Assembly: GCA_016711605.1 (NCBI GenBank)
Contig: JADJSS010000011.1
Coordinates: 124,001-188,000 of the forward strand
Direction: 5' to 3'
DNA: 64,000 nt
Source of the DNA: Saprospirales bacterium
GTDB lineage: Bacteria > Bacteroidota > Bacteroidia > Chitinophagales > JADIYW01
Shown: positions 38,228 through 47,702 of the stretch, one piece after another
Layout of the letters: every line of letters starts with the position of its first letter
Numbering within the stretch: position 1 is the first letter of the stretch
Program-made: the position numbers and the translations under genes
The notes under the pieces: generated by a model
Told to the model about the DNA's origin: nothing
Database searches by the model: none
The model's input: the letters and a program-made list of their open reading frames with translations, nothing else

Positions 38228-38325
38228 ATGAATTTAGTTTCTATGTCTAAAGATAATGAATTTAGTTTCCCTATATTATTATATCACTTTATAATTTCTA
38301 AAACAGTTTGTTGAAAACACAGAAA

Positions 38326-38355
38326 TTGCAAATTGCTTCATTTTTTTTATCTTTG
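38326..38355 (+). promoter_or_regulatory. Bacteroidota promoter of the bifunctional nuclease gene
   Basis: TTG at 38326-38328 and TATCTTTG at 38348-38355 (exact TAnnTTTG), spaced 19 bases. The probable GTG start at 38360 is only 5 bases after the -7 box, so the mRNA should be leaderless or nearly so. Confidence 0.6.
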
Positions 38356-38359
38356 CATT

Positions 38360-38929
38360 GTGAAAAAGATCGAATTAGAAATCATCAACATTACACAAGG
38401 TTTTACGCAGCATCATTCGTATGCGGTGGTGTTAGGCGAAGTGAAAGGAAAACGCCGTTTGCCTATCGTAATTGGTGCTGCCGAAGCACAAGCAATTGCC
38501 GTTGCTATTGAAAACATGCCACCAGTTCGTCCTTTAACACATGATTTATTTAAATCAGTGATGGATACGTTTGCGATTACACTGAATGAAGTGATGATCA
38601 CTAATTTAATGGATGGAGTTTTTTATTCTAAATTGGTGTGTATGTTTAACGGAAATGAACAGGAAATTGATTCGCGCACATCGGATGCAGTAGCGCTCGC
38701 AATTCGTTTCGGCTGTCCAATTTATATTTATTCTGATATTTTAGATGCTTCCGGAATTTTGTTGGTAGAAGAGCAACATGAAGGCATGTATGAAGAAGTT
38801 GCTTCGGCATCTTCTCAAAAAGAAGAAAAAACAAAGACTGATTACGCGATTTATACGAACAAAGAATTAGAGAAATTGCTTGACGAAGCACTGATAAATG
38901 AAGATTATGAAAAAAGCAGCGAATATTAG
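38360..38929 (+). CDS. Bifunctional nuclease family protein (BFN, DUF151)
   Basis: About 190 residues from the GTG at 38360 (reads KKIELEIINITQG). I prefer this over the ATG at 38333 because the -7 box TATCTTTG overlaps the extra nine codons and because family members begin with this strand. The BFN core holds GKRRLPIVIGAAEAQAIAVAIE, RPLTHDLF and IDSRTSDAVALAIRFGCPIY. The C-terminus ends in a short helix (KELEKLLDEALINEDYEKSSEY) like the UvrB/UvrC motif fused in other members. DNase/RNase activity is known for plant homologues. Bacterial function is inference. Confidence 0.85.
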   Translation: MKKIELEIINITQGFTQHHSYAVVLGEVKGKRRLPIVIGAAEAQAIAVAIENMPPVRPLTHDLFKSVMDTFAITLNEVMITNLMDGVFYSKLVCMFNGNEQEIDSRTSDAVALAIRFGCPIYIYSDILDASGILLVEEQHEGMYEEVASASSQKEEKTKTDYAIYTNKELEKLLDEALINEDYEKSSEY

Positions 38930-38951
38930 AGATGAATTGAATAAACGTTAA

Positions 38952-38980
38952 AAATGGCTGCCTAAGCAGCCATTTAATTT
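38952..38980 (+). terminator. Terminator after the bifunctional nuclease gene
   Basis: Arms AAATGGCTGC (38952-38961) and GCAGCCATTT (38966-38975) around CTAA, followed by a T-rich stretch. Confidence 0.7.
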
Positions 38981-39122
38981 TCAATAGGGTTTTTACGATT
39001 TAAAAGGTGGGATCTTTATGTTTCTATGTTAAATTAAAATTAAGTGAAAAAATGTTAAACTGCCTTGATTTTTATCAATTAGTTACAATTACAACTAAAT
39101 TTTTTTAAAAACTAATTTAAAA

Positions 39123-39811
39123 ATGAATTTAAAACCATTCAAAATTGCTTCAATTATTAGCATCGCGCTAATATTATTGTCTGTTTGTTTGATTTTTATT
39201 AATCCGAAAAAGAAAATAATTTGACGCAAGGCTACTCAACACCGATAATTGCGTTTGAATTTATTGATTTTCCAGCTGCAGTTCAGTTTTTCTTTGAAGT
39301 AAAGAATCCAACTGCCTATAAAAACAGTATGTTACTAGGCAATAAAATCGATTATTTATTTATGATAGTTTATAGTGCATTCTTGTTTTTTATTGCACGT
39401 GGTTTGTATGCAATTTTTAAATTAAAAATACTGTATTTGGCAATGATTTTTTGCGTGCTAATGTGGATTGGTGATGCCTTCGAAAATTTTCAAATATATA
39501 ACATTATACAAAATTATAAAACGACAAACATTCAGCAAAACCTGGATTGGCTACATCTTTTCACGTGGTTAAAATGGAGCAGCATTGCCAGTACTTTTTT
39601 AATTTTTGCACCATTTATCTGGAAATTAAATACATTTGGAAAAACGATTTCTATTGTTGGTGTTTTATGTTTTTGCTTAGCAATTATTGCGTTTTTTATT
39701 GGCGGAATTTGGCACGAAATATTTGCACTTTCTGTTTCTATTACATTTTTATTGTTGACAATATTTGTATTTTTATTTAAAACCAATTCAGCAATTCAAT
39801 ATAATGCATAA
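39123..39811 (+). CDS. Multi-span membrane protein, split by one frameshift
   Basis: Not recognised. The ATG at 39123 opens a helix (MNLKPFKIASIISIALILLSV) that stops at 39224. The next frame, open from before 39221 to 39811, starts right there with ENNLTQGYSTPIIAFEF. One missing A in the A-run near 39207 would join them into about 230 residues with about five to six membrane helices and a short loop AFENFQIYNIIQNYKTTN. The 591-base frame alone would begin at TTG 39221 without the first helix, so the joined form is preferred. It resembles small unassigned Bacteroidota membrane proteins. Confidence 0.62.
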
Positions 39812-39853
39812 TTTTTGGCATTTTTATTGATATATTTATCAAAATTAACACGC

Positions 39854-40324
39854 ATGCGATTTTTTTTAGTTTCCTTTTTTGCATTTTGTATGAGCAACTC
39901 AATTGTGGCGCAATCACAATTAATGGAAGCGTATTCATACAATCAATTAATTATAAATGAACAATCAAAAATTGGAAGTGAAGCATTTTATTTTATAAAA
40001 AAAGTAGATTCATTAAACTTGAAAATTCTACAATTTCAAATTAAAAAAAGCATTGCAGTTGTTGAAAATTCAAAAGTATTTAACAACGAAACTGAATTTC
40101 AACAAGCAGCCATTGAATTGTTTAATCATTATTTGAAAACCAGTCGAGAAGTTTATCCAGAATTAATAAAAATAGTAGAAGATCCAGAATTAGACTATAA
40201 AGATTTTAAAGCAAAAAAAGATGCACTTGTCAAAAAAGCTGCAGCTGAGGAAAAAATTGCCAACGCAAAATTTGCGTTAGTACAAGAAAAATTTGCTAAA
40301 AAATATGGTATCAAATTAGAATAA
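39854..40324 (+). CDS. Secreted helical protein, paralogue 1
   Basis: Chosen start 39854 (MRFFLVSFFAFCMSNSIVAQ is a signal peptide), not the longer frame from 39815. About 156 residues, mostly helical and Lys/Glu rich, with YNQLIINEQSKIG near the N-terminus and FALVQEKFAKKYGIKL at the end. The next gene has the same two landmarks. The pair resembles the LIC11966-type surface protein family, a weak guess. Function unknown. Confidence 0.62.
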   Translation: MRFFLVSFFAFCMSNSIVAQSQLMEAYSYNQLIINEQSKIGSEAFYFIKKVDSLNLKILQFQIKKSIAVVENSKVFNNETEFQQAAIELFNHYLKTSREVYPELIKIVEDPELDYKDFKAKKDALVKKAAAEEKIANAKFALVQEKFAKKYGIKLE

Positions 40325-40331
40325 AAAAAAC

Positions 40332-40850
40332 ATGCAAAAATTAATTCTTTTATTCGTTGCTTTCTTAACTATAAACGCAACATACGGAAAAACAGACAAC
40401 GCTGCCATTGACTACAACGACAGAATTGTTACTGAACAAAATAAAATTGGCAACCAAATTTTAGCGTTTACAGAAGAACCGAGTGCAGCAAGTTTAGCTG
40501 GTTTACAAAAACAAGCAAATGCTAGTTTAGCTGTTTTAAATGAGATGAAACCATTTGAAAAAAATAGTGAACTATTAAATGCTGCTAAAGCTTTATTTCA
40601 ATTTTATATTGATGTAACCAATAATGAATACGCCAAAGTGTTAGCTTTATTGAATGAAAGCAGTAAATATTCACAAGAAGAATTAGTGGAAAGAATTAAT
40701 ATTTATGTTGCTTCCATTTCTCAAAAAGAAAAAGAATTTGACACTGCTTTCAGTATTGCACAAAACAATTTTGCAAAAAAATACGGTTTTACTTTAACAG
40801 AAAATAAATTGCAAGAAGAAATTGATTCTGTGAAAAAGAAAAATGAGTAA
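40332..40850 (+). CDS. Secreted helical protein, paralogue 2
   Basis: 172 residues with a signal peptide (MQKLILLFVAFLTINATYG). It repeats the landmarks of the gene before it: YNDRIVTEQNKIG and FSIAQNNFAKKYGF. The 7-base spacing makes co-transcription near certain. The pair most likely arose by tandem duplication, with enough divergence that only the ends align by eye. The stop at 40850 abuts the convergent methyltransferase, whose corrected end is 40852. Confidence 0.65.
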   Translation: MQKLILLFVAFLTINATYGKTDNAAIDYNDRIVTEQNKIGNQILAFTEEPSAASLAGLQKQANASLAVLNEMKPFEKNSELLNAAKALFQFYIDVTNNEYAKVLALLNESSKYSQEELVERINIYVASISQKEKEFDTAFSIAQNNFAKKYGFTLTENKLQEEIDSVKKKNE

Positions 40851-40851
40851 T

Positions 40852-41792
40852 TCATTTTTCAATCCAGAAACAAGTACGTTGCAACTTTCCTTCAAAATCA
40901 AATGGTGTAGTTTTTTAGTGATGTCTTTTATTTTAGCTGAATTAATTTTTTCTGTCTCTAAGATAAAATTTCTGTAATTGGTACTAAATAATAGAACACC
41001 ATTTTCACTCAATATTGCTAAACAATGATTAATTAAATTTACATGGTCGCGTTGAATATCTAACACATCGTCCATTCTTTTACTATTAGAAAATGTTGGT
41101 GGATCTAAAATAATAATGTCGTAACTATTTAATTCAATTTTATCTAAATACTGCAATACATCTTCTTGAATAAATTCATGTTTTTCTACATCAAATAACT
41201 TATTGTACAACATATTTCGCTTTGCCCAATTTATATACGTTTTAGATAAGTCAACCGTAGTAATTTTCTTTGCATTTCCTGAAGCAGCATAAACGCTGAA
41301 ACTTCCTGTGTATGCAAACAAATTCAACACACGTTTATCGCTTGCAATATCTTTAATCATTTGGCGCGTAATGCGATGATCTAAAAACAATCCAGTGTCT
41401 AAATAATCAGAAAGATTAACGATAAAACTCATACCGTTTTCGTTTACAATCAACTCTGTTTTTTGCTGATTAAGTTTACTGTACTGCTGCTCTCCTTTTT
41501 GTCGTTCACGCTTTTTTATAAAGATATGATCTTTCGCAACAGCTAAAACGCTTGCAATAATTTCCAATGATTCATTCAGCCAAATCTGATAATCTTCTTC
41601 ACTTAATTTATGCTTACTTTTGTATTCTGCAACATATACACAATCTTTGTAGATATCAATAATTAAAGGAAATTCAGGCAAATCTCTATCATAAATCCGA
41701 TAGCAAGAAATATTATTTTTTTGAGCTTGTTTGCTGATGTGTTTAAACACTTTTTGCAAACGATTTTCAAACATTTGAAATTTATCTTGCAT
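40852..41792 (-). CDS. rlmK: Class I SAM methyltransferase, RlmK-like (C-terminal end needs a frame correction)
   Basis: Probable 23S rRNA m7G methyltransferase related to the RlmK half of RlmKL. Start chosen at 41792 (MQDKFQMFENRLQKVF). A further ATG lies at 41774. It has SAM motif I LNLFAYTGSFSVYAA, the acidic ENVDLSKTY-type motif II and the DPPTFSNSKRM motif IV. The uncorrected frame runs to 40794 with a nonsense C-terminus (KLHHLILKESCN...). Inserting one A in the run near 40910 gives KKTTPFDFEGKLQRTCFWIEK and a stop at 40852, exactly the family ending. The frame break is thus in the sequence, not in the family. Confidence 0.82.
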
Positions 41793-41867
41793 AAAAAAAA
41801 TTAAAAAATTAGAGAATTGAACATTATAGAGTTTGGAATCAATTAACAAAAATACAGTTTTCTTTTA

Positions 41868-42779
41868 TCAAAAAATAAAAACGATTAAACACCAAACTAG
41901 CAAATACACAAACAAGTTTCGTTTATAAATGCTTATATTTTCTGGTTTATTTTCAATTAATAATTGTAGTTGTGCAGCAATACCAACTAATACTATAATT
42001 GAACTACTAAAACATAATCGATAAGTATAATAACCTAATAGTGCAAAAAATGCTGAAAATACAATAATACATATAACTAGTACTTTGTTGAGTTGCTTAT
42101 ATTTTTCAGGTAGTACAAACGATTTATTTTTTTTGAAAAGAACAAAAAATACAATTAGAAATGGTACTACTGCTTTTACAAAAAAGAAAAGATAGTATAC
42201 GATATTATAAAAAAAAGTTTTTACAAATTCTAGGACACCAATTTTTAAAGTATCTATTACCCAAACTAATTCTCTGAATTGTTCTACTTCGTGATTGTAA
42301 TAATGTCCGGAAATTTTATTGCAAACTACAATCCAGCAAATAGTTGGCGACAAAAATAAAACAGCATGAACGAAATAATTGGATACATTTGAAATAACAT
42401 TTTTAACTGATTTATCTTCCACTAAAAACAACAAAAACAAAGCAGGCAAATACAACACAAAGCTTCCATACATCAAACATGCCAATCCAAATAATAATGA
42501 TATACCATAAATTTTCCTATTGTTTTTCATCAACACTAATTGATATAAAACATAGATAATTAAAATCGGTGTGAGAAACAAAAACATTTGTTCGTGTGCT
42601 GAATAAAAAAAACCTTTTACAATTGTATTTACAACTATTATAACACTTAATGCTTCACCAATTCTTGATTGAATTTGTAGTGCTTGAAGTAATTTTTTAA
42701 ATACTAACAAGCTTGCTAGTAATAAAATAAAATTCAACAACAAATAGGCAATATAATAAGCAATCATTTGCAAAATCAA
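41868..42779 (-). pseudogene. Truncated multi-span membrane protein (5' part missing)
   Basis: 303 residues with about ten membrane helices, ending in CLIVFIF. The frame is open upstream of the nominal start for about 80 bases (LLARLEISTHENKNKYSSAANNSEL...) but runs into a stop with no ATG, so an N-terminal part is lost in the odd region 42790-43590. A GT39/EpsG-like glycosyltransferase or polymerase is possible from the helix number, but no motif proves it. It is listed as a fragment. Confidence 0.55.
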
Positions 42780-43002
42780 TTCGCTGTTATTGGCTGCACT
42801 GCTATATTTATTTTTGTTTTCGTGTGTACTAATTTCTAAACGTGCCAGTAATTTTTCACTATTTAAAGTTTATCAAAATTTATTCTTTCACCAAAAGATG
42901 AATGATAAATTTTGAACAAAGTGAACTCTATTGGTTTTCCAATTACATGCGTTAAAACAATATACAATGGTCTGTTTTGGCGTGGGCCGGGGGTTTCCAA
43001 TA

Positions 43003-43536
43003 TTGGGTTTGGGGGCAAACAAAAACAAAAGTGCGGTAATAAAAATGGGTGTAGAGTTAAGAATATCTTAGTATCTGTAAAGGTAGTTGAGAAGGATTTT
43101 TGTTTCTTTATAATTGGCAAATGTAAAATCTAGAATTGCCAGTTATAATATAATCAGCAAGATTATCTGAAGTTCTAAAATCAATTATCAACTGAAAAAA
43201 CCAAGTTTAATTGTTGGGAAATAGTGCTTTGTTTATTCTTTCGCCCCCAAAAAAACCGCTTCCTTTAAAAAAAAAAAATTTAGAAAATCTAGATCGTGTA
43301 AAACATCATAATATTGAATTAAAGCTCAAAGTACAAGTTTTTCATCAATAAAAATTGGGTTGTATATATAAAGTATAGGGACGTTGTATAATTGAGCAAA
43401 ACAACCCCCAAACAAAAATTCGGCAAGTTATAAAAATGAGTATAGAATTATAGCAACTTATTAAATTCATACTGTAGTGTTTAACGTTTTCATACTAAAT
43501 TACAAAAGCATGCTAATCTGTATTAAGGTAGTTGAA
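43003..43536. repeat. Two diverged copies of a noncoding direct repeat in an 800-base gap
   Basis: Copy 1 (about 43012-43097) and copy 2 (about 43403-43536) share CAAACAAAAA, then GTnATAAAAATGnGTnTAGA, then ATCTGT...AAGGTAGTTGA. The second is longer by about 50 bases. No protein is readable in 42790-43590 beyond these. The stretch also has runs of G and C unusual for this genome (GGGCCGGGGG at about 42983). It may be decayed gene sequence or poor assembly. Confidence 0.45.
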
Positions 43537-43591
43537 TTTAATTTCATCAATTGCAACATTTTAAACGGTAAACATCTCAAATTCACACAAA

Positions 43592-44356
43592 TCAACCTTT
43601 CTTCTTCAAATTCTCTGTAAACTTTCCAAGAATATTTCTTACTGGTTCGCTCCACCATTGCTGTTGAAACGTTTTCATTTCAAACTCAGTAATCGAATGC
43701 ATCGATTCTAATAAATCGTGTTTTAATTGGCGTTTAGTGATTCGCCAGCCACTTTGCTCAAATTGTAAATAAAATTTCAATTTGGTTTCCGCAGCTTCTA
43801 ATACTTTATCAGCAGCTACTACTTCATCAACTAAGCCAATTTCTTTCGCATGTTGCGGTGAATATAATTTGCCTTCCATTAAATATTGGAATGCAGTTTT
43901 TCGTCCAATCCAGAAACTATACAAATCAAAAATACCACGCGGCACAACAATACCAACAGGAATTTCATTTAAACCAATTTTGTAGTTTCCATCAGCCATT
44001 ACTCTATAATCGCAACCAATAGCCATGATGCAACCACCAGCTGGCGCATGTCCATTGATAGAAGCAATTAAAGGTTTATCAAATGCAATTAAATCTGCTA
44101 CCAATTCCATAAAATTATGCCAAAATTTATCAAACTGTTTTACATCATAAGTATATAATTCAGGAATATCTAAACCAGCAGAAAAGAAATTTTCTTTACC
44201 ATTTATTATTGCACCTTTTATAGAGTCATCTTCTTGTAAATTTTTTAAGGCAATTCGCATTTCAGCAACAAATTCATGATTCATCGGATTTGCCTTTTCT
44301 CTATCCATTTGGATAATACAATAATTGTCTTTTTTTATTAAATGAATATGCGCCAT
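43592..44356 (-). CDS. Enoyl-CoA hydratase/isomerase family protein
   Basis: Crotonase-fold enzyme of beta-oxidation or a related CoA pathway. The 254-residue protein has the oxyanion loop FFSAGLDIPELY near 57-68 and the crotonase signature INGHAPAGGCIMAIGCDYRVMAD (about 104-126). The catalytic Glu pair is not identifiable by eye with certainty, so it may act as hydratase or as Delta3-Delta2 isomerase. Alone on this strand; the hbd gene lies 14 kb away. Confidence 0.9.
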   Translation of the reverse strand: MAHIHLIKKDNYCIIQMDREKANPMNHEFVAEMRIALKNLQEDDSIKGAIINGKENFFSAGLDIPELYTYDVKQFDKFWHNFMELVADLIAFDKPLIASINGHAPAGGCIMAIGCDYRVMADGNYKIGLNEIPVGIVVPRGIFDLYSFWIGRKTAFQYLMEGKLYSPQHAKEIGLVDEVVAADKVLEAAETKLKFYLQFEQSGWRITKRQLKHDLLESMHSITEFEMKTFQQQWWSEPVRNILGKFTENLKKKG

Positions 44357-44541
44357 TTTTTATTTGTTGAATTATAGAATTAATGAAATACAAAATTTCG
44401 GAACTACAAATATAAAAGAAATAACACAACTGTAGGTTGTATTTAATCTTAAAATAAGAATAATCGATTAAATTTGTAGAGAATTGTTGTTTAGATGATA
44501 TTCTACAATTCTATAACTCATTCATTCAAAAATTAAAAAAC

Positions 44542-45831
44542 GTGGATTTAAAAATTCCTTCTACCAATCAAAAAAGGTTAGTAATTATTGGTGGTGGTTT
44601 TGGTGGTATCGAAATTGCTCGACTATTAAAAAATCATGACATTCAAATAGTTTTATTGGATAAACATAATTACCATTGCTTTCAACCATTGTTATATCAA
44701 GTAGCCACAGGTGGACTCGAACCAGGTAGCATTGCCTATCCGTTACGCAAATTCATGCAGCAAATTCCAAACGGAATTTTTAGATTAGCTGAAGTATTGA
44801 GTATTGATTCATCAATTCAAAAAGTACACACGAATATTGGCGAAATCACTTATGATTATTTAGTGATTGCAACTGGTAGCATTACAAACTTTTTCAAATT
44901 TCCGAAAGAAGTTTCGAGCAAAATGATGCAAATGAAAGATATTCCGCAAGCATTAAATTTGCGTAGTTTTATTTTAGAAAATTTTGAAGAAGCTTTGCTT
45001 ACCTACGATGAATCTAAAAAACAAGAACTCATCAATATTGCAATTGTTGGTGGTGGTCCAACTGGTGTAGAGTTAGCAGGTGCATTAGGCGAAATGAAGA
45101 ATAATATTTTACCAAAAGATTATCCTGAAATTGATTTCACCAAAATGCAAATTCATTTGTTTGAGTCTGGTGCTGAATTATTAGGACAAATGCATCCGGA
45201 AAACCAAGCAAAAGCATTGAAATATGTAAAAGATTTTGGCGTAAATGTTTGGTTAAATACGATGGTGACAGATTATAATGGTGATGAAATTACTATTAAG
45301 GATGGCAAAAAAATAAAATCAGAAACAGTTATCTGGACGGCTGGTGTGAAAGGCAATCCAATCATTGGTTTAGATGCAAAGAATGTATTGCCTAATGGCA
45401 GAATTTTGGTGGATGAATTTTGTAAAATAAAAGACACTGAAAATATTTATGCCATTGGCGACGTTGCGTGTATGCAAACTGAAACGCTACCGAAAGGACA
45501 TCCAATGGTGGCACCAGTTGCCATACAACAAGGAGCTTTATTTGCAAAAAATGTAATTCGAAAAGAAAAAGGAAAAGAACTTCAAAAATTTAAATATACA
45601 GATAAAGGTTCGATGGCAACTGTTGGCAGAAACAAAGCGGTAATGGAAAGCAATGGAATCAAAATGGGTGGCTTTATTGCTTGGGTAGCTTGGTTGTTTG
45701 TTCATGTAATGTCATTGGTTGGATTTAGAAATAAAATTACGGTTACATTGGGTTGGTTGTATAATTATTTTACGTACGACAGAACACTTCGATTAATTAT
45801 TCGACCATTTAAACATAATAAAGAAGATTAG
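44542..45831 (+). CDS. ndh: Type II NADH dehydrogenase (NDH-2)
   Basis: Single-subunit, non-pumping NADH:quinone oxidoreductase bound to the inner membrane. The 429-residue protein starts at GTG 44542. It has the FAD Rossmann loop GGGFGG (17-22) and the NADH Rossmann loop VGGGPTGVELAG (169-180), and YAIGDVA (FAD ribityl contact, about 310-316). The C-terminus has a hydrophobic amphipathic membrane anchor (WVAWLFVHVMSLVGFRNK). It supplies quinol alongside ETF and feeds the respiratory chain. Confidence 0.94.
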   Translation: MDLKIPSTNQKRLVIIGGGFGGIEIARLLKNHDIQIVLLDKHNYHCFQPLLYQVATGGLEPGSIAYPLRKFMQQIPNGIFRLAEVLSIDSSIQKVHTNIGEITYDYLVIATGSITNFFKFPKEVSSKMMQMKDIPQALNLRSFILENFEEALLTYDESKKQELINIAIVGGGPTGVELAGALGEMKNNILPKDYPEIDFTKMQIHLFESGAELLGQMHPENQAKALKYVKDFGVNVWLNTMVTDYNGDEITIKDGKKIKSETVIWTAGVKGNPIIGLDAKNVLPNGRILVDEFCKIKDTENIYAIGDVACMQTETLPKGHPMVAPVAIQQGALFAKNVIRKEKGKELQKFKYTDKGSMATVGRNKAVMESNGIKMGGFIAWVAWLFVHVMSLVGFRNKITVTLGWLYNYFTYDRTLRLIIRPFKHNKED

Positions 45832-45855
45832 ATTTTTGTATTTTTATTTCGAATA

Positions 45856-46746
45856 ATGAGTAAATATCCATTTAGTTTAACGTCAAGAATACTTAACTTC
45901 TTTAGAAGAATTACCAGAATTCCGTTTATTGAAAAAATCATTGTTCAACAAAATTTAAATGGAAATAAATTTACACCACATTTTACCTTAACCAATAAAT
46001 TATATCATAAAAATACGATTCGCGAATGTACCAGAAATGGTTTTCATTATCGGTTAGATATTAGTGATTACATGCAACATGCTATTTATTTTGGTTTGCA
46101 AAATGACACCGATTTCGACAGAGAATTTTTGTACAGTTTGATAAAAAAAGATGCTGTTGTTTTGGATATTGGTGCAAACATTGGCGAAACCACCTTGCAT
46201 TTCGCACGTTTAGCATCCAATGGAATTGTTTTTGGTTTCGAGCCAGTTCCTTATGTCTTTGATTTTTTTCAAAATAATGTTCGGTTAAATAATGTAGATA
46301 ATATCATCGCACAAAACATAGCATTATCCAATAAAGATGAAGTTTTATTTTTTCAAGATACACCAAATAAAAATTCGTCTGGAATTACATTGAATAAAAA
46401 TGAAGTAGAAAACAGTGCAACAGTAACAGCAACTACATTAGATTCGTTAGATGCAAAACAAGCGTTTAAAAAGATAGATTTAATAAAAATAGATGTTGAA
46501 GGTTTTGAGCCATTTGTGCTAGAAGGTGCGAGCAATAGTATCTTAAAATATCGACCAAAAATGTATGTAGAAATCAATCATGATCATTTACAACGCAATA
46601 ATTTCAGCAACACAGATTTGTTATTCATCATTCAGAATTTAGGATACGATTTATTTATAGTAAACGGCAAAAACATAAATTCAATTACAAACTTAAACGA
46701 AATTCCTAAAGAAGTTTTTGAATTATATGCAACACCAAAAAATTAG
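45856..46746 (+). CDS. FkbM-family SAM-dependent methyltransferase
   Basis: 296-residue class I methyltransferase. The SAM site is VVLDIGANIGETTLHFA (101-117), followed by GFEPVP (motif II region) and the FkbM hallmark KIDVEGFEPFVLEG (about 213-226) and PKMYVEINH. The FkbM family O-methylates sugars, polyketides or peptides. The target here is unknown. It lies 25 bases after ndh and its stop overlaps the end of pyrB by four bases, convergent. Confidence 0.9.
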   Translation: MSKYPFSLTSRILNFFRRITRIPFIEKIIVQQNLNGNKFTPHFTLTNKLYHKNTIRECTRNGFHYRLDISDYMQHAIYFGLQNDTDFDREFLYSLIKKDAVVLDIGANIGETTLHFARLASNGIVFGFEPVPYVFDFFQNNVRLNNVDNIIAQNIALSNKDEVLFFQDTPNKNSSGITLNKNEVENSATVTATTLDSLDAKQAFKKIDLIKIDVEGFEPFVLEGASNSILKYRPKMYVEINHDHLQRNNFSNTDLLFIIQNLGYDLFIVNGKNINSITNLNEIPKEVFELYATPKN

Positions 46747-47669
46747 TCTTTCTTATTCACCAACAAATACATTACAGCCATTCTAACTGCAACACCGTTT
46801 TCAACTTGATTCAAAATGATAGAATGCTCACTGTCTGCAACATCACTCGTAATCTCAACACCACGATTTATTGGACCTGGATGCATAATCACAATTTCTT
46901 TATCTAACTTTTCTAAACGTTTTCTGTTAACACCAAAGTATAGTGCATATTCGCGTAGTGACGAAAAATATTTCGTGTTTTGTCGTTCTAATTGTATGCG
47001 TAAAATATTGGCAACATCGCACCATTGTAGTGCTTCATCTACATTGTGAGAAATATTGACACCTAATTTTTCGATATGTTTTGGAATCAACGTTGGTGGA
47101 CCGCATAGCGTAACTTCTGCACCTAATTTTTTCAAACAAAAAATATTAGAAAGTGCAACTCTAGAATGCATAATATCGCCAATGATGGCAATTTTTTTAC
47201 CTTTTAAATCACCAATTTTTTCTTGCATCGAATACGCATCTAACAACGCTTGTGTTGGATGTTCGTGTGTGCCATCACCAGCATTTACTATATGTGCGTC
47301 AATGCGTTCTGACAAATAATGTGCTGCACCTGGACTTGCATGTCGCATCACAATCATGTCCACTTTCATCGATAAAATATTGTTTACTGTATCCAATAAT
47401 GTTTCACCTTTTTTTACAGATGATGATGATGATGAAAAATTGATAATATCTGCAGATAATCGTTTTTGTGCTAACTCAAAAGAAATTCTGGTACGTGTAG
47501 AATTCTCAAAAAATAAATTGGCAATGGTAATATCGCGTAAAGTAGGTACTTTTTTTATGGGTCGATTGATAATTTCTTTAAACTGCTGAGCGGTTTCTAA
47601 AATCAACTGAATATCATCAACTGTTAAATGCTCAATTCCGATAACATGTTTTGAACTTAGTTGACTCAT
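46743..47669 (-). CDS. pyrB: Aspartate carbamoyltransferase catalytic subunit
   Basis: Makes N-carbamoyl-aspartate, the committed step of pyrimidine synthesis. The 308-residue protein has the carbamoyl-phosphate site FENSTRTRISFE (54-65), HPTQALLDAY (137-146) and the PGP loop IMHPGPINRGVE near the C-terminus. No regulatory PyrI gene is beside it. pyrR is 34 bases upstream on the same strand. Confidence 0.96.
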   Translation of the reverse strand: MSQLSSKHVIGIEHLTVDDIQLILETAQQFKEIINRPIKKVPTLRDITIANLFFENSTRTRISFELAQKRLSADIINFSSSSSSVKKGETLLDTVNNILSMKVDMIVMRHASPGAAHYLSERIDAHIVNAGDGTHEHPTQALLDAYSMQEKIGDLKGKKIAIIGDIMHSRVALSNIFCLKKLGAEVTLCGPPTLIPKHIEKLGVNISHNVDEALQWCDVANILRIQLERQNTKYFSSLREYALYFGVNRKRLEKLDKEIVIMHPGPINRGVEITSDVADSEHSIILNQVENGVAVRMAVMYLLVNKKD

Positions 47670-47702
47670 AGATTCGTTGTAATTAAAATTATTTTTTTAA
47701 AA

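Noticed and set aside
40794..40851. C-terminal extension of the methyltransferase
   Set aside because: The extension is an artefact of a frame error. The corrected end at 40852 gives the family C-terminus and removes the overlap with the convergent gene.
43003..43536. Integron attC sites
   Set aside because: Seven-base GTTRRRY/RYYYAAC matches occur singly by chance. No paired core sites or integrase are visible, so I list the repeats only.
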